Positions 1 to 12,930 of a DNA stretch of 64,000 nucleotides are shown here, one piece after another (position 1 is the stretch's first letter; every line of letters starts with the position of its first letter). Under the pieces are notes generated by a model, which worked only from the letters and a program-made list of their open reading frames with translations, searched no databases and was not told where the DNA came from. Source of the stretch: Monomorium pharaonis (lineage: Eukaryota > Arthropoda > Insecta > Hymenoptera > Formicidae); the NCBI RefSeq assembly GCF_013373865.1, contig NC_050471.1:22275464-22339463 (forward strand). The letters run 5' to 3'. The position numbers were made by a program, and so were the translations under genes.

Positions 1-821
1 GCACGTACTTTTTTGTTATGTAAATGGCATATTTTTTAAATAAATCCTACTTTTTCTATTCGCTATAACAAATTCGTATATAAATATATTTTTATTCAAT
101 TCATCATTTTACTTTTTATCCTCATCAAATTGATAGAATTAATCTATTATAAAATTAAGAAAATGAAATTTAGAATTATTTTGCCAAATTATTTAAAAAA
201 ATGGATTAAATTATCGAATCTTTTAATTGGATTCAAATTTATGACGTCGAGAAACGAATATTCAAACCTTGCAGGACTCAATCGTTCTTCCATTTGGATT
301 ATGGAATTTCCTACGTTATAAATCTGTTTCTGTCTGACAGATCAAAATACGATGAGCCGAAATTATCTCTCGTGCATTAGCAGCAGACTAATTTTCGTTA
401 TATCGAGGATGAAAAAAGTAGGAAAGGATTAAAAAGGAAAGAGAAACTGCGGGACGTTTCCATCACGGCGCACTTTTCAACCTCATGGCTCTTTTATTGG
501 TAGCACAATGTGATTAGAGAGGCGTCGATAATGGAGTTACGGGAAGAATCGTCCTGGGATGACAATAAAGTGACGATTAACGCAAAGTCTATTCCCTTTC
601 GGGATCTCACGTTTTTTTCCTTGGTCACAATCGATCTAGGATTAACGGCTTATGATTCAACGCAAAGAGATATCTTTCAAATATTAACGTTCCACATATT
701 TGACATAGATATAATAAAGTTTTTAACTGGCGAAATATATCTACGTTAATACGAAGATTAAATTTAAAAAATAACAGTAGAATTGTTCTACGTAATGAAA
801 ACATTCTCGTTTAATTAGTAA

Positions 822-857
822 TTTCCGTAGAACTTTCCGTAAAACTTTCCGTAAAAA
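822..857. repeat. Three-copy 12-bp tandem repeat
   Basis: Three adjacent 12-bp units, TTTCCGTAGAAC, TTTCCGTAAAAC and TTTCCGTAAAAA, lie head to tail. The units differ from each other by one or two bases. It is a small simple repeat with no visible coding role. Confidence 0.8.
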
Positions 858-1260
858 AACTGTTTTATATTTCATTAAAGATAAAATTAAGAAATCAATA
901 AATATTAAAGTTAATTTAAAATGTAACATGTTTAAGAAGAAAAATGTAGGTATTACACGATAAAAGGTGCCGGAGTAGATCTGCTTTGATCGAGCATATA
1001 TGTAACAAGCACGATGAAATAGATTCTCATAAGCACAAATTAGTTAAACCAGAACTAAATTAAGTCCTTTCTGACGGCCAATTGTCCTTGCCCTCTCTTT
1101 CCTCAGTCTCCTTCAATCTAACCTCTTCTTCTTAGTCGATTCCCAAACTCCAATGTAAGGCAGTAAACGGCCTTGTCATCGTCGGCCATTGATTCCTCCC
1201 AAGTTTGGTAGAAAGGACTATTAATCAGGAGCTCCAGCTCGTTTCTGCTGTCGCGAGACT

Positions 1261-1377
1261 GGAGAAGAAAGGACGAAGAAGAGACGAAAGACGCACGGAT
1301 GGGACAGGAGGCGGGAAGAGGGAAAAGACGAAAGTCGTTGGGGCGGGGGAGGGTGGAGGGAAGAAGGTTGAAAGCAA
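1261..1377 (+). repeat. Purine-rich tract with G-quadruplex motif
   Basis: About 115 bases are strongly purine-biased on the plus strand, mostly GA, GGA and GAAA runs. Inside it, 1340-1360 has four G-runs of at least three separated by loops of 1, 1 and 4 bases. This fits the usual G3+N1-7 quadruplex pattern. Complementary C/T richness explains the overlapping minus-strand open frame at 1221-1427, which is probably not a gene. Confidence 0.65.
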
Positions 1378-4300
1378 TATTTCAAGCGGAGATCAGACCG
1401 CTGGCCCTTTTCTTCTTCGACGGCCATTAACTCGAATTACGGTCGCTTCGCCGGCTACCTTGAAAAGATGAACTCCTGGACGAGGACGAAGACAAGGACA
1501 TCTTCTTCTAAGGTGGCAAGCGGCACCGAGTCTTTACGATTTTGCTGGCGACCAAAGCCGTGGCGTATAGCAACTTCCACGGGACTTCTACGTTTCTCGC
1601 TGCGGAATCTACGTCGTTTACCTTACTCGTAAAACCCGAGCACCGAGCCATGACTTTACGTGACTGTGATTTTACGTTTGGAAAAAGGACACAAAGATAC
1701 TAGTGCCTGACGGCACTTCTGCTGTCATAAAGAACAGATATGATGCGACACCATTGTGAGTCGTCATTTTATTTACAACCAAAAATTTGAACATCCTTAT
1801 TTAATTATTAGTGATTAAATTAATGATTCATCTGTAGAATTCAGATTTTATTACAGACCCTTAATAAATTTTTGTCTTTCCTAAATGTTAAATTTGTATT
1901 TGTAATATACATAGAATGCTCTTTTTGTTTCTGAGGGTTCAAAAAATGTCAAACAAACGCGATTGAAAATAATGAAAAAGTTAAAATAGTAATCTATTTA
2001 AAACTTTTTTCCCAAATACATATGTCAAAATGAATTTTGAGTTTTTGACTCCAATTTTTTAACTTTTATTAAATATCACATGAACTAGATTAAAAAGTAC
2101 TATTAACATTAATTAATCCCATAGAAATTTTGAAGGGAGACGATAAAGCCCTGCGAGGACGAAACGAGAAGCCACAAAAATGTAATTGCTCTAGCGAAGC
2201 CTTTTAAGCTTTTGATCTCTATCATACATGTCAATCACACATGCTACCTAACCAAACTTTGATGCTGTTATGAAGTGACATAGGTGCAGCAATGGCGATA
2301 GTGGCAATGTAGGAGAACAAGGACTCTGAAGGGAACAACTCAACGGCTTATTAGAAAGCGACCGTACATAAGGCGAGTGTTAATTGGCGACAGCGGTCGT
2401 TTTAATTACCAAGCTAGCGACTAATTGCCTCCCTAATTCCCAGGCTTTCCACTTAGAACGCACCGTCGTCGAACGATCCGTCTCTCGAATCTCCGATATC
2501 ACGCTCTGCCATTCGAGGAAAAAGTTTAATGGTCGACCAAGTATTAAACAATTAGACATTTCCAGATCTAAGCGTGCGAATTACGTTCTTCAATTAAGGA
2601 CTTCCGAGAGACTTGGGGCGCTCCGCGTCACTGGAAGGATTCGCGAGTCCGAAATCCTAGATCATCTCGGATTCCTCAAACTTAAACTCCTTAAAAATTA
2701 TGTTCGTCAAAGGAGAACTTTTTATTTTAATCAAATGAAATTATATAAAAATTAAATCAATAAACTCTTTGTAAATGAGACTCATAATAATTACACAAGT
2801 AAATTAAAGAAAAGAGCAATGTAGAATATTGCTCTTAGAATTAGACTTATGAAGAATTTTTTCTCTCTACATTCTTTATGGCTGAAGCAATATAATTAAG
2901 TTAGGGCTTGCATGTGTACAAATATGTGCGCGAGAAAAGAATCAGATATTATTGGTGTCTGGCAATAATATTTACTGTAGTGGAACGGATCAACGTTTCG
3001 TCTAGAGTCATATTCCAACTGGACGGGGGAGAAACTCACGTTTACGAGGAGGAATCCTACAGAATTTTATGAGCACCGTACTCGCGCCCGAGCTGCACAC
3101 CGATAAATCGCCGGATTGACCGCCATCTTACATTCGTGAGGCGCTCGTATTCAGGTTACATCGCAGATGCCCTCCAAATAATCCTGTTTCCTCGCGCGTT
3201 TTATTCCGCGAAATGGTGTGGTACAAAAATTCCATGACCCAGATGTGGAAGGGCAACGGTCATCAACGCGATGATCGCGGGCTATCCCGTGTGACGACTC
3301 GCATTGGAAACGTACTAAAAGAAGGATATCGGATTTATGGCCACGAGACTCGAAATCCCGATGAGAGGATGATCGAGTCTGTTTACGGAAATGAATCGCG
3401 GACGTAGCTCCTTCTTACGTTAAATTCTTGCCTATCAGCAATGTACATTAAGATTCGTGGAGGAAACTTAAACGCTCGAATTCTCGAATGCGGCAGGCAT
3501 ATCAACGGTGTCAGCGAATTTCAAATACCCTAAAGAAGATCAATAAGAATCCCCGAAACTCACAAACCTGATGTTAAACTCCCTTTTGAAACTGCAAAAA
3601 TTCCAATTACTTCCAAATATTCATTAAATACTTACAAAACTATGGGGAAATTTAAATGGCTTCGTATAACTAATTAATGCTTACGCAATTTGAAACAACT
3701 TTAGATAACAAAGTACATCTTTTCCCCTTAGCGATTCCCTTTATATGCAGCTTCTGCGAAATCTTAGAGTAACTCTTCGGCAATCCTAGACCAAAACTCC
3801 TTAGCTATCCTTCCGAAGTCTTGAAGCAAATTCTCCGGCAACTCTAGAACAACTCTTCTGCAACCCTGGGGGCAGCTCCTCTGGGACTCTTGTCCTGCCG
3901 TTCGGAAGAACTGAGTCGCGGCAACGGAAACAGGCAAAATGGAGCGACGACGTTCCCGAACTCGTTCGTACTACGAAGTTACCGCGCATTATAATGGATT
4001 TCGCGTCGCGGATACACGAAGGCGAACGAAGTTGCGGTTAAAGCGGCAGCGGCGGCGGTGGCGGCCCACCTCCACTTCCACCCCCAGTCGGCGGGCTGCG
4101 CAATGTTCGGAAAGTTGGTGAAGTTCGGTGGAGAGCAGTCGTCGTCGCCCGTGGCGAAGGCTAGAAGACAGAAACGCGCCGTTGAGGAAGGAAGGAAGTC
4201 GGAACTTTAGCCGATAATAACCGGCATTTGTTTAAATGATTTCTGCCTCATTATTCCAGTCATCCCGCGGATCCCCACAATTGCGTGCCACCCCAAGTAC

Positions 4301-6522
4301 GAAGCGGCGTCGTCTCAGGAATATTGTGAGTTTAACTCTTGCGCGCCGGAACAAACTTTTAAGTTTGGATATGGTTAATTGAGGAAATGACGCAAACACA
4401 GACAAATTCGTTCTACGGCAAGTATATTGGAATACGCATTATGCGGGGTGTTTGGACGGAATAATGAAAACATTTATAAGAGAAACATCCAATTTTGTAA
4501 TATTGATTTCTCTTACGATGCGCGAAAAATAAATATTCCCGCGAAAGTTGAAAAATTCATATTCTCGTTAAAATGTTTTCACAAATTCCCATTTTTGTTA
4601 GTCTTCCTTGTATGTGTATTAAATATCTTCATTTTATCTATTTTCATTTAGATATCTTGCATACAGATTTTTACATTTTTCTTTCCTTCATTTCAATTGA
4701 TTTTCTGATATATCTGCATTGGCAAAAATTTTTTAGGAAATTGAAAAATGTCGATACTATCCCAAAGGCAGAAAAATGAAATGAAATGGAGATATGATAC
4801 TTGTAACAGATCCATTAGGTAATAAAATATTAAATCGATTCTCGCATGAGATATACATATATTCTCCACGGATTATTTCCCGTCGTCGTATGATGATCAA
4901 ATACATTTGCCTATCCATTAACAAATTATAATGATCCTGGTGATAAAGCGGGACACGGGAAAAAAAGCCATAATCCGCGAATTTGTCAGATTACAATTGT
5001 GTAAGAACATTTTTTTCTGCCTCTGGCACCGATGCCGCAATAAGCAGCTTGGATTGTTGTTTGTCCCGCTTTCATTAAAGTTTATTACCGCGGATTGCGG
5101 CGGATTTATTGTTATTGCATTACTTCATTCCGTAAGCTATTATTCCGCTATTATTCTGCTGCTTCTTTTACTGTTTGCGTGAAAATTTTGTACAAAAATA
5201 ACTTTTGAAAGGCTAAATACAGAAAGATTTACTTGTGAAATTTCCTTATAGAATTGTGACGATTATATACACGTTAGTTTGTTAAGAGAGAATTCTTATT
5301 ATATGCTTTTCCTTGAAACTTCTCTAAAGTCGCGTTATTTATTTATCGCAACGTACTCTACTTTCCGCTTTAGAGAAATTTCTCAGAAGCTTTAGGAGAC
5401 CACTAGTTCTAGATCCTGTGAGGTTTCCGCCGGCGGCGCGCCGCGCCGTCACCCTTCCATCGTGCCCCACAGTTTCTCGATTCCGGTACTCCAGTATCGT
5501 CGATACTAACGTTAAGTGATTTCTCCGGAAAGGGGCAAAGTTTCTCGGAAATATCGTTCGCGCGCGGAGGATTTGCGCTAGAGAATTTATTAAACGAAAC
5601 TTCTGAGCCGTTTAGCGCGCGATACGTTTCAACCTCTCGTGATCGATCCCACCCCCGTTCGCCCCCCTCTGCTAGAGCCCCAGCCGACTTCTTATCGGAC
5701 TAATACCGGGATTGATTATTAATTGAGCGTGAGATTCGTCCAGAAAGAAGCGATTATGATTTCGACTGTTCTAGCACAAAAACGTTGTGACAAAAGAAGC
5801 AGGGCAGTCGCCGCTTAACACGATAAATTGAGGATAGAGATTAACGGATACAAATAGCAGAAACGCGAAGAATAATGAAGACAGAAATGTGAAAACAAAA
5901 ACGGCCAACCAACATGAGCAGTAAGCGAGATAAGCAAAAAGTTTTTCCCGGTCTTCTCTAAAATATAAATTTAAAATAAAATTTTTGCTACATAAATATA
6001 CTATATAAAACAATATCTTTTATGTTTTAAATAATTAAATGTAATAATTTTAAATAATGTAAGGTATTATTGACGTGTGCATTGTGTATAACATGAAATA
6101 TTAAATAATAATGCAACGTGTGGTATTAAAATATTAAATATTTGCCTCTGTAATCTTTTATATCATACTTTTTTCATATTGAGCACATCTTTCAAACTAA
6201 AGTCATAATTGTCACAATATTCCGTGAGATGCTGTTTCGTGAAAACAGGACATACAAGTGCACTAGAGCGAAAAGGGACTCATTAAATTACAGAAGTAGA
6301 TTATTGCAGCTTGATAAGGTCGGCGTCGCGGAAGGAAGAAAACGGAGAGGGGGGCTGAGAAGGTAACGAAACATTTTACTCGGTTATGCAGGTTGGAGCG
6401 TCGCCAAAAAATATCAAAAATCTCCTGGCCACCGGCCAGTCGAGGCTGAACGCAAACCGCAACTATACGTAACGGATAGTAGCCGAATAATAGCGCTTTA
6501 TTTTGTTACACATGTGCACGAG

Positions 6523-6572
6523 CTTCTCCTCTCTCCCCCCTTCTCACTCTCTCTCTCGCTCTTTCTCTCTCT
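6523..6572. repeat. Pyrimidine-rich (CT) low-complexity tract
   Basis: Fifty bases are almost entirely C and T. They include a six-C run and interrupted CT dinucleotide repeats. Simple low-complexity DNA. Confidence 0.85.
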
Positions 6573-9097
6573 GTTCGTGTATACATGTACATACACATAC
6601 GAACAATAATCAAGAGTATTTTGGAAACAACAAGCGGAAATACTGTTTAATTATTTTACTAGTTTGTTAAATCAATGCCATAATGTTTGCTTAATCTGAA
6701 ACGCACGGCTATGAAATGCACATAAATAGATTTTGCACTTAGATTCGTCGGTAAATTATTTCTTTACAATAAATGTGATTTACACACAGTTTACGCAAAG
6801 TGATTTTTATTTTATTTGTAATTGTTTTCATGTCTCACACTTTTTGACGTGAAATTCACAGCTTGAATATCACATTCGTCGTATTTACGGGAGAAAGGAT
6901 TGCAATTTAATTTACCGATTGAAGGGTTGAGCCAATATTTCTTCGTCCTTATATCGTCTAAACCGTTTTCATTCGCTTTCGACGAGGCCAAAAAAAAAAA
7001 AAGAGAGAAAAATGAAGAAAAAGCCCAGACGGGACCTGCTTCGATCGAGACACTTTAGCTGGCGAGGCGGCGAATAAACAGGAATTCTTGCGCGTGGCGG
7101 TTTTTGCGAGAACCATGTTTGTTTTATCCTCGACTGCCGAAAGTAAAGAACCAGTTCGGGCTTGTGTCTTCCGCGCCGCTGATCATACCGGCAAGAAAGG
7201 GACTCGCGAAGAGGACTTTTCGAAATATCGCTAAGAGATGAAAATACCCGGAAGGATCTCTCCAAGATGGATCTCCGTACTTCCACTGCATTTCTTATCT
7301 CTTGCCACTGTCCCGAAATATCCGACCGAAGAAGTTCTTCGATATAAGCGAGAAGCGTCTTTGCCTCGTTTAGCCAATCGTGTCGTTTCGCGTTTGCAGA
7401 TTCGAAAACACCGAGGGAGCGTTCGCGTTTCTCATATACACATAAAAATGATTCGATCCAAATCAACATCCACGTTTAATATCGACGAACACGATAAGTT
7501 CTTCAAAATACATACTTTTTACCGCCTTTTCGCGCTTTCCGGAAATTTTGATGTCAAGAGCTTTAATACCGTATCGCGATCAGACAGGCGGGTATATGGT
7601 ATCACGAATAACAGAGGAGGCAGTCATCGTTGTAATTCTGCGAGGGCTTGTAAAGAAAGGGAGAAAGATCCGATGGCAGTAACGCACTGACTTCGGAATC
7701 TCGGTGAGAAAAATCCAAGGAATTCCAATATAAAAGGGTGACTGAAATCGCGCCTGCCTGCACCACCTGCTGTCGCCTTAGCTCGTTCGATCATGATGGC
7801 CATTCCCATGATGTCCGTCTCTCGTTTTCAGGATCCCCCCTCGCATGGATGATCCCGAGGGATGCGAGGCACTTTATCTGCCGTAAAAATGCACCTGCAC
7901 ATCCTCTGATCAGATGCGGAAGAATAGCTGGACCACCAGGTCCGTCTAAACTATACTTGCGCAGAGGAAACGGAAAGAGAATAATCCGCCTTTAAAATGC
8001 ATATATTTATGTAATTTTAACGTAATTGAAATTACTCCCGCAAAATTATTTACCGTATTAATTATCAGCCCTTTTCGCTCTCTAATGCATCTCAACTTTA
8101 AAGAAGCACAAAGTTAATAATTCAGAACGGATAATTATTCATTGTAAATTCAACGAGCGGCTTTGACTTTCTCTGGCGGCGGTTTACTTATACTTGATTA
8201 AACGTACGATATTTCATAGATAAATAAATGAGATACGAGACGGTGAAATCGCGAACGCGATACATCATCGTTCGTGAGAGAGGAGTTTACGATGGAGAAG
8301 AGCGTGATTTCACAACGGCGATGTGGTGTTCTTATCGATTTTAATTTCATGCAATATTCAGTAACCGTAGTTACCTACCGCGTCGCTTCATCGAAATTCA
8401 AGTCCCCGCCCTTACGTAGAATGCAAAAAGTCAAGGGTCCGCATCAAAATTCACCTTTCCTCTCGCGTTGCGGATTTTTACGTTCTACAATTCAAAGATC
8501 CATTCGCACGCTTCCCCTGGAATTCACAGATGTGCGAGTTTTATGTTCCAAAAATTCAAACTCTAGCGTGAAATTCGAAAGTAACGACAAACTTTTAATA
8601 AGTACAGAGAAAAAGCGTCACATGCATGGGTCTCAGAAAGAGACACCCCATGTCACGGAAACGGAACGCTTTATTAATACTGACAAAAACATAGTCTGCT
8701 TAGATAGTTAAAGAAATAAAAACCTAATAGTTTATGCATTCATAAACTATGGCGATAATCCAGATCCGGAAGCACTCCATTTATCTCAAAATATCCGCGC
8801 GAACATGAATATGTAAGATAAAAGCTAACAACTATTTCTGTACGTTTGTACTAAATATATAAGTAGCAATATCTAAGAGCAATGACGTTAAAAAAAAAAG
8901 TACCCGTATTATTTATGAGTTTTAATTTATTTTTACGTAAAATACGTAAAATTTTTTCAAACAGAATTCATGTATGTAACATTTATATCTATATTGAACA
9001 GTTTTAAGATTAAATAGCGCGTGAAGCGCGCGCAACGGTATGTTCTGGTTACATTATAAATTATAGTAATATTTTTAATATTTTACAGAGTATTCTA

Positions 9098-9286
9098 CTC
9101 TCTAAATTTCTTAGAGTGATTTTCCACTACAATAAAGTGAAAATACTGCTACAATTTTTCGAGTGATTTTCTACTCCAATAAAAGTTAAAAATTTACTCT
9201 ATTAGAGTGAATTCTAATTCTTATTGAGTGAAAAATCACTCGAAAAATTGTAGTGGCAGTATTTTCACTCTGAGAAATTTAGAGAG
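9098..9286. mobile_element. MITE-like inverted-repeat element, boundaries uncertain
   Basis: The left end CTCTCTAAATTTC is mirrored by GAAATTTAGAGAG at the right end. A second inner inverted block pairs CTACAATTTTTCGAGTGA (left) with TCACTCGAAAAATTGTAG (right). The left arm also holds a direct duplication with a period of 47 bp (near-identical 23-25-bp copies starting GAGTGATTTT at 9114 and 9161), so the left arm is longer than the right. The hexamer GAGTGA or its complement recurs throughout. No clear target-site duplication is visible outside the ends. It is probably an old fold-back or MITE copy, but the superfamily cannot be assigned. Confidence 0.6.
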
Positions 9287-10174
9287 CACATAAATAGTAA
9301 ATTTTTATCTACCTATTTATTTGTTCAGTGATAGCTTCTGTTTCGATTGCGGGATCAATTTTGTTGGGATTCCCCTGCGATAAGAATGCATGTAACTCTC
9401 GAAGCAGCTGTAGCGATTATCCCGGCGCCATATTCTGAAGTAGCGAATAGTAAACTCGATATAGCGAACGAATCTCCAGTTGGCTGGTTGGTTGATTTAC
9501 TCTTGTACTTCGGAACTCGATAACTCACAACTAGGTCGTTCTGATCGGCTCTAGCCAATGCGCATCGAATCACATTCCGGGAGTAGGATTCTGTATTTCG
9601 AAAAAAAGTAACCGAGTTCATCGGAGTCAATCGGCGGCCGTTCAAGCCTTCATGAATATTTTACATTTTACTCCGGTTTCGGGAAATTGCTAATTTCACA
9701 AACTACCACACATGTATAATAAAATATAGTGTTAAAGAAACTTCTTGGAGTAAAATTTTTTTATATCCACCCCTAAAAAGGCACGAAATCAATAGTCGAA
9801 TCTATCAAAATGTTGTCATCGCTTTTTACCGCGACGCAAATTGCCTTTCTTGTTAAGCTAACTTCGTAAAACGCTGTCATCACCGAATTAACAAATAATA
9901 ATTTGGTAAAATAAATGGTTATCTACACAATTATCATTGCAATTTATTTTTTAAGTAAAAAATAAAAAGTAAAAAACTAAATAAACTAACAAAGTGCGCA
10001 TAATGTCTGATATATTAAAAAACGCAATTGTACTTTCGAATAAATGGGACGCTTACGCGCCTGGACTATAATAAATAATATCTTTTCTAACGTCATGGTC
10101 CTTCGAGATGGTCTTCGCATTTGTACATTTTGGAACAAATCGCAGAAGCAGTCGCCAGAAGAATTATTTATTTC

Positions 10175-10272
10175 CGCTAACTGACAGCCATTAACTGACC
10201 GCCACTAACTGACAACCGTTAACTGACCGCCATTAACCAACCGCCATCAACCAACAGCCAACAAACAACGAC
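10175..10272. repeat. Seven-copy 14-bp minisatellite
   Basis: Seven consecutive 14-bp units fit the consensus CATTAACTGACCGC. Early units are close to consensus. The last three drift to CAACCAAC-like sequence, which looks like decay from one edge. Fourteen is not a multiple of three and no long frame spans the array, so it is not a protein repeat. Confidence 0.85.
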
Positions 10273-10489
10273 CTCCAAACAAAGTTTGTTCACAATTAAT
10301 TAAGTGTTTATGTGTACCAAGTATTTGTTATCATTACAAATTATATTCAATTTGTAATCGAATATATTGTTTATATTAACATAATTATTTGCTATAATCA
10401 AATTTCGTGAAAATTAATGTGTACTTCTGTAAACATAGATTAATCGATTAATGTCTCTATTCGTCGCACGGTCAAATTCCGTTCTCCTT

Positions 10490-10860
10490 ACCACATTTCC
10501 CGGAGAAATAATTTGGTAAAGAACCTTAAAGCTGTCCGTAAGACGGGCGCGATATCGAGCGTGGTGGAGTGCCGTAATTGCGAAACTTTGACGCGACGGA
10601 CGGGCGCAAATTTCTGCGCGCGATGTTTACGCGCGGCCGCGCTAAATCGCAGCGGATGTGCCGCGAAGTCAACTGACAAATTGCCCCTGCGGTCGCTTGG
10701 GGTGGCCGTCCGTTCGTTCTCCAGGTATATTCGCGCATTTATTCCTCGCGGCGCCAACGTCAACGATTAACGCCTCGTGGATTTCCAACTTAAATCGAAA
10801 TTTACGACCGCGGAACGGTTTGCTCGCGCCGAATGCCGCACACCGAAACTATGGTCGAAA
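10490..10860. other. CpG-rich patch without a supported gene
   Basis: This patch is markedly richer in G+C and CpG than its flanks and includes GCGCGGCCGCGC (10632-10643). Open frames occur on both strands across the same bases (plus 10513-10770, minus 10488-10763 and 10526-10738). That is expected where stop codons are rare, and no frame is clearly favoured. It could be an unmethylated CpG-rich regulatory patch or an unrecognised exon. The sequence alone does not decide. Confidence 0.5.
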
Positions 10861-10961
10861 TATTATATACCTAAATCATTTTGCAGCATATTTTTATTAT
10901 ATACATTACACATTTGTTACAATTGTGTTATATTACAAAATATTACTTACAATATGTTCGT

Positions 10962-11018
10962 TTTCGTTTGGTTTTCTGTTTTATCTAGTTTCTAGATAAA
11001 ACAGAAAGTCAAACGGAA
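10962..11018. repeat. 27-bp inverted repeat with a 3-nt spacer
   Basis: The arm at 10962-10988 and its complement at 10992-11018 match at 24 of 27 positions and are separated by TTT. The inner 16 bases (TTTCTGTTTTATCTAG and complement) match perfectly. It would form a tight hairpin as RNA or single-stranded DNA. It may be the relic of a small fold-back element. There is no flanking duplication. Confidence 0.85.
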
Positions 11019-11822
11019 TTATTTGGTTGTTCAGTTTTTTAAACATTTAAGTTATTTATTTCAACTTTTTAAAAAGTTGTTATTTAATTTATTTTTCAAC
11101 AAGAATTTTTTCAGAATTAAAAACCTTATTTAATATAAATAAGATACGTTACTGAAAATAACGAATCGTTACTTTTTTCTTTATTTTTCATAGCCAATTT
11201 TAATAGCCATTTTTTTAGAATGACATCCAATTGTTCTTTGTCACAATTTGAGTTCAATAAATCTGCAGTAGGTTGGTTAACCGCAACATAGTCGCACTGT
11301 ACGTTTATAAAGTAATGATAAAATAATTCGTTTTATGATTACTGTAAAAATATAACGATGTTACATATAGAGAAAAATAACGAACGTTACAAAAAAATAA
11401 TGGCAACAATGTTACTATTTTTTTCCTTAGTTCTTTAATTTAATTAACGTTTATATTTTGCAAAAATTTGCACAAACTATTAAAAAATATTAAAATTTTA
11501 ATTTTGACTTTTAATTTAAAGAATTATTTTTATTTTCTTTAAAAATGTTTTTTTCAATTAGTTGTGAATTTTTGTAACGCAATATCAATAAAAAATGCAT
11601 TATTAACGTAGAAATGTAAAATATCTTCAATTTATACATATTAAAAACATTACTTTTAAGTTATTAAATAACTCAACCTTTTAAACAGTCAAAATTTAAA
11701 TTATTTTATTTATAATTAAACATGTCTACTTTAAAGTATAAAAAGTAAATTTTTCCTTAGATTACTGTTGTGTCAGTTTTTAATTTGTGTATAAAAACAT
11801 GCATTTCTTTCATCTTTATAAT

Positions 11823-11824
11823 TA

Positions 11825-11869
<45 letters not shown>

Positions 11870-11870
11870 A
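11823..11870. repeat. (TA)n microsatellite
   Basis: A TA dinucleotide run is interrupted by single G-containing units at both ends (ATATGTATAT). It is a simple-sequence repeat. The open frame across it on the minus strand (YIYIYI peptide) is an artefact. Confidence 0.95.
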
Positions 11871-12329
11871 GTTATGCATTAGTTTTTTTAAATAAATAAC
11901 CATACAAATACTTTCTAGAAGTATTAAAAATGTGTAATATGTAAGAGTCAAAGTAATTTTTTATGCTCGTAAAACTGATAAAAATTAACAATGAATGACT
12001 CATGATATCCGGTAAGGGTCCGAAAAAATGTTTTAAATATTAATATCTATTTTCATTTCAACAAAGCGTAGTTTATCTGTGTCATTTTATACGTGTATCA
12101 TCTGTAATGTAAACTCCGCAACTCTTAATTACCTACAGCCATTGAGGATGTAAATTACATCAATGATCATCATTACCGCTCTTTGTTATTCTGAATTCAA
12201 GAAGACTTGCATTTCATTGACACATTTATTAATATTGACACACTATCACAAGTTACTTTATAAAATTTGGTTTGTGTTCCCATGATAGCCCATCGGATAT
12301 CGGAGTGAAATAAATCAATAATGGCCATC

Positions 12330-12351
12330 AAAAAAAAAAAAAAAAAAAAAA
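12330..12351 (+). repeat. A22 homopolymer, possible retroposed tail
   Basis: Twenty-two consecutive A residues follow AATAAATCAATAATGG-like sequence. A poly-A run downstream of an AATAAA-type hexamer could mark a retroposed transcript. However, no recognisable gene body or flanking duplication is seen upstream, so a plain homopolymer is equally likely. Confidence 0.7.
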
Positions 12352-12930
12352 TATCGACAACGGCGCTTCAACAAATATCTCGCGGGAAACGCAAACCGGA
12401 TGTTGCGTCCGTTCCGGAAAAATTACGCAGCTAGATTACGCGAGGAAACGAGCCGAGAAAGGGCCTCGATATAGCGCGCTATTAATCATAGTGCAAAATG
12501 GAAAAAAAATAAACGTCGCTGCCTAGCGTGAATTTTTTTATTTGCTGTCGTAGTAAAACAAAAAGGAAAGGCGGAAGCGGTGTAAATGGCAAAACGACCG
12601 GTTACCGACATAATTTAAATGTTAGCGGAAATTTTTGACTTCTCCCGCTCTTTATTTCTCACGCGCTCATACACAAACCACTCTAAACGCAGTCATGAAT
12701 ATTTCCTGAGTGGCAGGCCGTATTTTATTATGAGGCGACGCAACTTCCGACGCGGCCTCCTTTGTGAATTTATTTTGACGCTTCCCCAGTCGTGGAAAAA
12801 CCGCCGCCGGACGTCGTCATTCCGATTTGTTAAATGCTGGTCTCAAATCTGATTCTCTCTGCCGACGTTGTATCCGCAACTTGCTTTAAAAAATAATTAA
12901 AAACGCATTTCCAGAAGATGGAATCCATGC

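Larger units (their letters stand above)
1..8885. other. Non-coding stretch of mixed composition
   Basis: No gene can be supported here. AT-rich DNA (for example 1-330, 1780-2110, 6000-6180) alternates with CpG-rich patches near 3000-3420, 3900-4340 and 5400-5710. The patch at 5425-5450 is almost pure C and G and includes GGCGCGCC. Open frames of 166 codons (minus, 6969-7469), 150 codons (plus, 7238-7690) and 145 codons (plus, 8274-8711) exist. The first two overlap on opposite strands, and none contains a domain I recognise, so I treat them as chance. A C/T-rich tract covers 6523-6572. Large intron or intergenic DNA is the best description. Confidence 0.7.
8886..12350. other. Gene-free, repeat-rich stretch
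   Basis: No gene is supported. The stretch holds the inverted repeat at 9098-9286, a 14-bp minisatellite at 10175-10272, a CpG-rich patch at 10490-10860, a 27-bp hairpin at 10962-11018, a TA microsatellite near 11823-11870 and a poly-A run at 12330-12351. Overlapping 70-91-codon frames on both strands of the CpG patch follow from its scarcity of AT-rich stop codons. Between 11150 and 11410, motifs such as AACGAATCGTTAC resemble the subterminal motifs of the hAT element at 56215-57195. No element boundaries can be fixed there. Confidence 0.65.

Noticed and set aside
6969..7690. 166-codon minus-strand and 150-codon plus-strand frames
   Set aside because: They overlap on opposite strands, show no recognisable domain, and are near the length expected by chance in 64 kb.
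10513..10770. CxxC...CxxC pattern (CRNCETL...FCARC), superficially like a GATA zinc finger
   Set aside because: The spacing between cysteine pairs is 12 residues where GATA fingers have about 17-18, the conserved tryptophan and NACG motif are missing, and the CpG-rich patch is open on both strands.
11150..11410. Possible old hAT fragment with AACGAATCGTTAC and ACGAACGTTAC motifs
   Set aside because: No terminal repeats or target-site duplication could be found. The motifs alone are too short.
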